From CAYLUN01 sp964386865 (lineage in GTDB: Bacteria > Verrucomicrobiota > Kiritimatiellia > RFP12 > UBA1067): a DNA stretch of 16,526 nt. Where the stretch lies: the NCBI GenBank assembly GCA_964386865.1, contig CAYLUN010000110.1:1-16526 (forward strand), in the 5' to 3' direction. Of the stretch, positions 13,868-16,526 are shown piece by piece. Each line of letters starts with the position of its first letter. Position 1 is the stretch's first letter. The notes below the pieces were generated by a model. That model made no database searches. It was not told where the DNA came from and saw nothing but the letters and a program-made list of their open reading frames with translations. The translations under genes were made by a program, and so were the position numbers.

Positions 13868-15502
13868 ATGGTGAACACGGCGAAAAAAGTGATCGAGACC
13901 GACATCCTCTGCGTCGGCGCAGGCATTGCCTCGCTGTCGGCGGCGCTGGGGCTGCTGCGCACGCTGAAGGCGCAGGGCCGGCCGCTGCCGCGCGTGACCG
14001 TGGTCGAGAAGGGCCGCAGCGTGGGCAGCCACGTGCTCTCCGGCGCGGTGATCGACCCGGGCGGGTTCAGCGGGCTGCTGACGGACGAGGAGATCGCCAA
14101 GATGCCGGTCGAGGCGCGCGTCGGCAAAGAGGCGTTCCACATGCTTTTCGACGCGAAGCGGTCGATGCATATCCCGTGGGTGCCGCCGATGATGCAGGCG
14201 CACGGCTACCCCGTCGGATCGCTGACCAAGCTGACGCAATATGTCGCCCAGCTCTGCGAGAAAGAGGGCGCCGAGATCTACACCGGCTTCGCGGCCGTCG
14301 AGCTGCTCGAGGACAGCAAAGGACGCGTGACCGGCGTGCGGATCGGCGCCAAGGGCGTAGACCGCGACGGCAACCCGAAGCCCAACCACCTGCCGGGCGA
14401 GGAGATCCACGCCAAAGTGGTCGTTCTGGGCGAGGGCGCGTGCGGCATCCTGACCGATAAGCTGATCGCGCGCAAGGGGCTTGAGGGCCACCGCGGCCAG
14501 TCTTACGCGATAGGCATCAAGGAGGTGGTCGAGGTTCCTGCCAACGAGGAGCGTGCCGGCGAGATCGCGCACACCTTCGGCTATCCCTCGGACTGGTCGA
14601 CCTACGGCGGCGGCTTCGTCTACCACGTGTCGCCCACGCAGGTGATGATCTGCTTCGCGTACGCGCTGGACTACGCGCATCCGGAAAAGGATCCGCACCT
14701 GATGTTCCGGCAGTTCAAGGCGCACCCCGTGATGGCCGAGCACATCAAGGGCGGCAAGTCCGTGGCCTACGGCGCGAAGGTGATCCCCGAGGGCGGCTAC
14801 TACTCGGTGCCCCAGATGGTCGCGGACGGCGTCCTGATCGTGGGCGACGGCGCAGGTCTGGTCGATACGCTGCGCATCAAGGGCATCCACATCGCCATGC
14901 AGTCGGGCCGCGCGGCGGCCGAGACGCTGGCCGAGTGCCTGGCCAAGAACGACTTCTCGCTGGCGGCGCTCCAGCCGTACAGCGACCGGCTGAAGAAGAC
15001 CGACGGCTGGAGGCAGCTCAGGCGCGTCAAGAACGTGCGCGCGCCGTTCTCCACGAACCTGATGCTGGGCGTGATGAGCGCCGGGTGCGCCTGGGCGACC
15101 CGCGGCGCCTTCCCGTTCTGGCCCGTGCCGATGGAGCGCGACCACGAGGCGCTCCTCCCGCTCAAGGGCGGGAAGCTTCCCGCGCCCGAGACCGTGCAGG
15201 CGGGGCCGACCTCGCCGGATCGTCTGACGGACGTCTTCATGTCCGGCACGATCCACGACGAAGACCAGCCCTGCCACCTCAAAATTCGTGATCGCGCAAC
15301 CTGCGTGAAATGTATTAAATTGTACGGCGCACCCTGTCAGCGGTTCTGCCCGGCTGAGGTGTACCGCCTGGAGGACGGTTACATCCACGTGGACTTCTCC
15401 AACTGCCTGCACTGCAAAACCTGTCAGATTAAGGATCCGTACCAGAACATCGAGTGGGCCTTCCCGCAAGGCGGCGACGGCCCCCGCTACACGCGCATGT
15501 GA
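13868..15502 (+). CDS. Electron-transfer flavoprotein:quinone oxidoreductase (FixC/ETF-QO family, FixX-like C-terminus)
   Basis: This 544-residue flavoprotein accepts electrons from ETF and reduces quinone at the cytoplasmic membrane. The FAD fold begins TDILCVGAGIASLSAALGLL (11-30), with VVEKG (45-49). The second FAD segment, GVLIVGDGAGLVDTLRIKGI (321-340), is the usual ETF-QO signature, followed by HIAMQSGRAAAE. The C-terminal iron-sulfur domain has FCPAEVY (C494) and NCLHCKTC (C513, C516, C519), the four ligands of the normal [4Fe-4S] cluster. It ends with IKDPYQNIEW and GGGP-like residues. Extra cysteines C469, C479, C482 and C490 precede C494; this arrangement recalls FixX ferredoxins and some bacterial ETF-QOs. 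Its place right after ferredoxin-fused etfA implies a dedicated ETF-to-quinone route. Confidence 0.94.
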   Translation: MVNTAKKVIETDILCVGAGIASLSAALGLLRTLKAQGRPLPRVTVVEKGRSVGSHVLSGAVIDPGGFSGLLTDEEIAKMPVEARVGKEAFHMLFDAKRSMHIPWVPPMMQAHGYPVGSLTKLTQYVAQLCEKEGAEIYTGFAAVELLEDSKGRVTGVRIGAKGVDRDGNPKPNHLPGEEIHAKVVVLGEGACGILTDKLIARKGLEGHRGQSYAIGIKEVVEVPANEERAGEIAHTFGYPSDWSTYGGGFVYHVSPTQVMICFAYALDYAHPEKDPHLMFRQFKAHPVMAEHIKGGKSVAYGAKVIPEGGYYSVPQMVADGVLIVGDGAGLVDTLRIKGIHIAMQSGRAAAETLAECLAKNDFSLAALQPYSDRLKKTDGWRQLRRVKNVRAPFSTNLMLGVMSAGCAWATRGAFPFWPVPMERDHEALLPLKGGKLPAPETVQAGPTSPDRLTDVFMSGTIHDEDQPCHLKIRDRATCVKCIKLYGAPCQRFCPAEVYRLEDGYIHVDFSNCLHCKTCQIKDPYQNIEWAFPQGGDGPRYTRM

Positions 15503-15525
15503 TTTCATTCGCACTCAACACGCAC

Positions 15526-15530
15526 AAGGA
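15526..15530 (+). promoter_or_regulatory. Shine-Dalgarno sequence of the Gfo/Idh/MocA gene
   Basis: AAGGA lies seven bases before the ATG at 15538. That ATG gives a Tat signal peptide and is chosen over the ATG two codons later. Confidence 0.6.
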
Positions 15531-15537
15531 AAAAACC

Positions 15538-16526
15538 ATGGACATGTCATTCAACCGCAGAGAGTTCATTAAGACCACGGCAGCGGCAGCCGCGATCCTG
15601 CCGACCTTCAACGTGCTGGCGCAGCAGAAGGCTGAGACGATCGGCCCCGAAGACGACCAGGTCAACGTGGCCGTGATCGGCTACGGCGCCGAGGGCGAAA
15701 TTCTGACCGACGCCGCCATGAAGATTCCGGGCATCCGCTTCAAGGCCGTCTGCGACATCTGGCCTTACCGGCAAAAGCTCGCCCGCGGGCGCCTGAAGTC
15801 GTTGGGCCACGAGGTGAACGTCTACGAGGACTATCGCGAGATGCTCGACAAGGAAGACAAGAACGTCGACTGCGTGATCATCGCCACGCCGGACTGGATG
15901 CACGCCGAGCACACGTGCTACTGCCTGGAAAAGAACAAGCACGTCTACTGCGAGAAGGAGATGTCCAACCGCCTCGAGAAGGCGAAGTCCATGGTGCTCG
16001 CGCAGCGCAAGACGGGCAAGATCCTCCAGATCGGCCACCAGCGCCGCTCAAACCCGCGCTACATGCACGCGATCAACCGCGTGATCCGCGAGGCGAACAT
16101 GCTCGGGCGGGTCACGCACGCCTACGGCCAGTGGAACCGCTCGGTCGCCCCGTTCATCAAGGAGGGCGCGCGGCTGGACATCCCGATCGACACGCTCCAG
16201 AAGTACGGCTACGAGAACATGGAGCAGTTCCGTAACTGGCGCTGGTTCGACAAGTACGGCGGCGGCCCGATGGTCGACCTCGGCTCGCACCAGATCGACC
16301 TCTTCTTCTGGGTGTGGGGCTGCGCGCCGATTTCCGTGACGGCCATCGGCGGCAACGACTATTACAAGCGCCAGATGAACGACAACGTGATGGCGATGTA
16401 CGAGTTCAAGACGCAGGAGGGGCTGATCAACCGCGCCTACTACCAGGTGCTGACAACCTCCAGCCGCGGCGGCTTCTACGAGCAGTTCATGGGCGAGAAC
16501 GGCTCGCTGACCATCTCCGAGATCGC
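15538..16526 (+). CDS. Tat-exported Gfo/Idh/MocA-family oxidoreductase (3' partial)
   Basis: The first 329 residues are in the window and the frame is open to the edge. The N-terminus has a twin-arginine signal (FNRREFIK, 5-12) and an Ala-rich hydrophobic segment (about 14-28), so the folded protein is probably exported with its cofactor. An NAD(P)-binding Rossmann fold follows, with VNVAVIGYGAEGE (42-54), and the strand VDCVIIATPDWMH (110-122). The usual EKP cofactor-loop motif appears as CEKEMSN (138-144), with Glu replacing Pro. GHQRRSNPRY (166-175) and GGGPMVDLGSHQIDLFFW (241-258) supply the expected substrate-site residues, including D247 and H251. Members act on sugars, inositols or related polyols; the substrate here is unknown. 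It starts 35 bases after the ETF-QO stop and may share its transcript. Confidence 0.92.
   Translation, partial: MDMSFNRREFIKTTAAAAAILPTFNVLAQQKAETIGPEDDQVNVAVIGYGAEGEILTDAAMKIPGIRFKAVCDIWPYRQKLARGRLKSLGHEVNVYEDYREMLDKEDKNVDCVIIATPDWMHAEHTCYCLEKNKHVYCEKEMSNRLEKAKSMVLAQRKTGKILQIGHQRRSNPRYMHAINRVIREANMLGRVTHAYGQWNRSVAPFIKEGARLDIPIDTLQKYGYENMEQFRNWRWFDKYGGGPMVDLGSHQIDLFFWVWGCAPISVTAIGGNDYYKRQMNDNVMAMYEFKTQEGLINRAYYQVLTTSSRGGFYEQFMGENGSLTISEI

Noticed and set aside
13235..15514. A 759-codon minus-strand frame opposite etfA and the ETF-QO gene
   Set aside because: The plus strand encodes unmistakable EtfA and ETF-QO motifs here; the antisense frame has shadow composition and no motifs.

Overview
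The window is a GC-rich, gene-dense bacterial segment: 12 complete genes, one partial gene at each edge, and no gene-free stretch over 300 bases. The content suggests an anaerobic or facultative member of the PVC superphylum, possibly Kiritimatiellota or Lentisphaerota. The clues are a secreted FAD oxidoreductase carrying a discoidin-like insert and helical repeats, a DUF5060-type glycoside hydrolase, a Tat-exported Gfo/Idh/MocA oxidoreductase, and an EtfA with a fused bacterial-type ferredoxin. This placement is inference from gene content, since no rRNA or tRNA gene is present.

Layout. Positions 1-150 hold the 3' end of an unidentified plus-strand gene and its rho-independent terminator. 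Position 149-625 (minus) is the tRNA wobble methyltransferase TrmL. A 70-bp heptamer tandem array (697-766) separates it from a tightly coupled minus-strand operon, transcribed from 3343 down to 767: a membrane-anchored helical protein, an ABC-2 permease and an ABC ATPase. A ~250-bp divergent spacer (3344-3596) with a possible small repeat element leads to a plus-strand pair: a GT2 glycosyltransferase and a secreted 1141-residue protein with two FAD modules. That gene ends back to back, with no spacer base, against a minus-strand pair running 11184 to 7845: a DUF5060/apiosidase-like glycoside hydrolase and an unrecognised secreted protein. A second divergent spacer (11185-11410) leads to a small zinc-ribbon membrane protein. 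Next comes an electron-transfer-flavoprotein cluster: etfB, a ferredoxin-fused etfA, and an ETF:quinone oxidoreductase with a cysteine-rich C-terminus. The window ends inside a Tat-signal Gfo/Idh/MocA oxidoreductase.

How the genes work together. The etf cluster forms an evident electron-transfer unit. EtfAB would collect electrons from a flavin or NADH donor and pass them to the quinone pool through the ETF-QO-like protein. With iron-sulfur domains on both EtfA and the QO subunit, it resembles a compact FixABCX-type system, where electron bifurcation is a possibility that sequence alone cannot settle. The glycosidase, the secreted FAD protein, the unrecognised secreted protein and the Gfo/Idh/MocA protein fit a polysaccharide- or glycan-degrading lifestyle. 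The ABC operon is a separate export or membrane-remodelling module. At two or three lead genes a -10-like hexamer lies about 6-8 bases before the start codon, suggesting leaderless transcripts, while the second genes of those units carry clear Shine-Dalgarno sequences. I found no CRISPR array, integrase, insertion sequence or phage gene.
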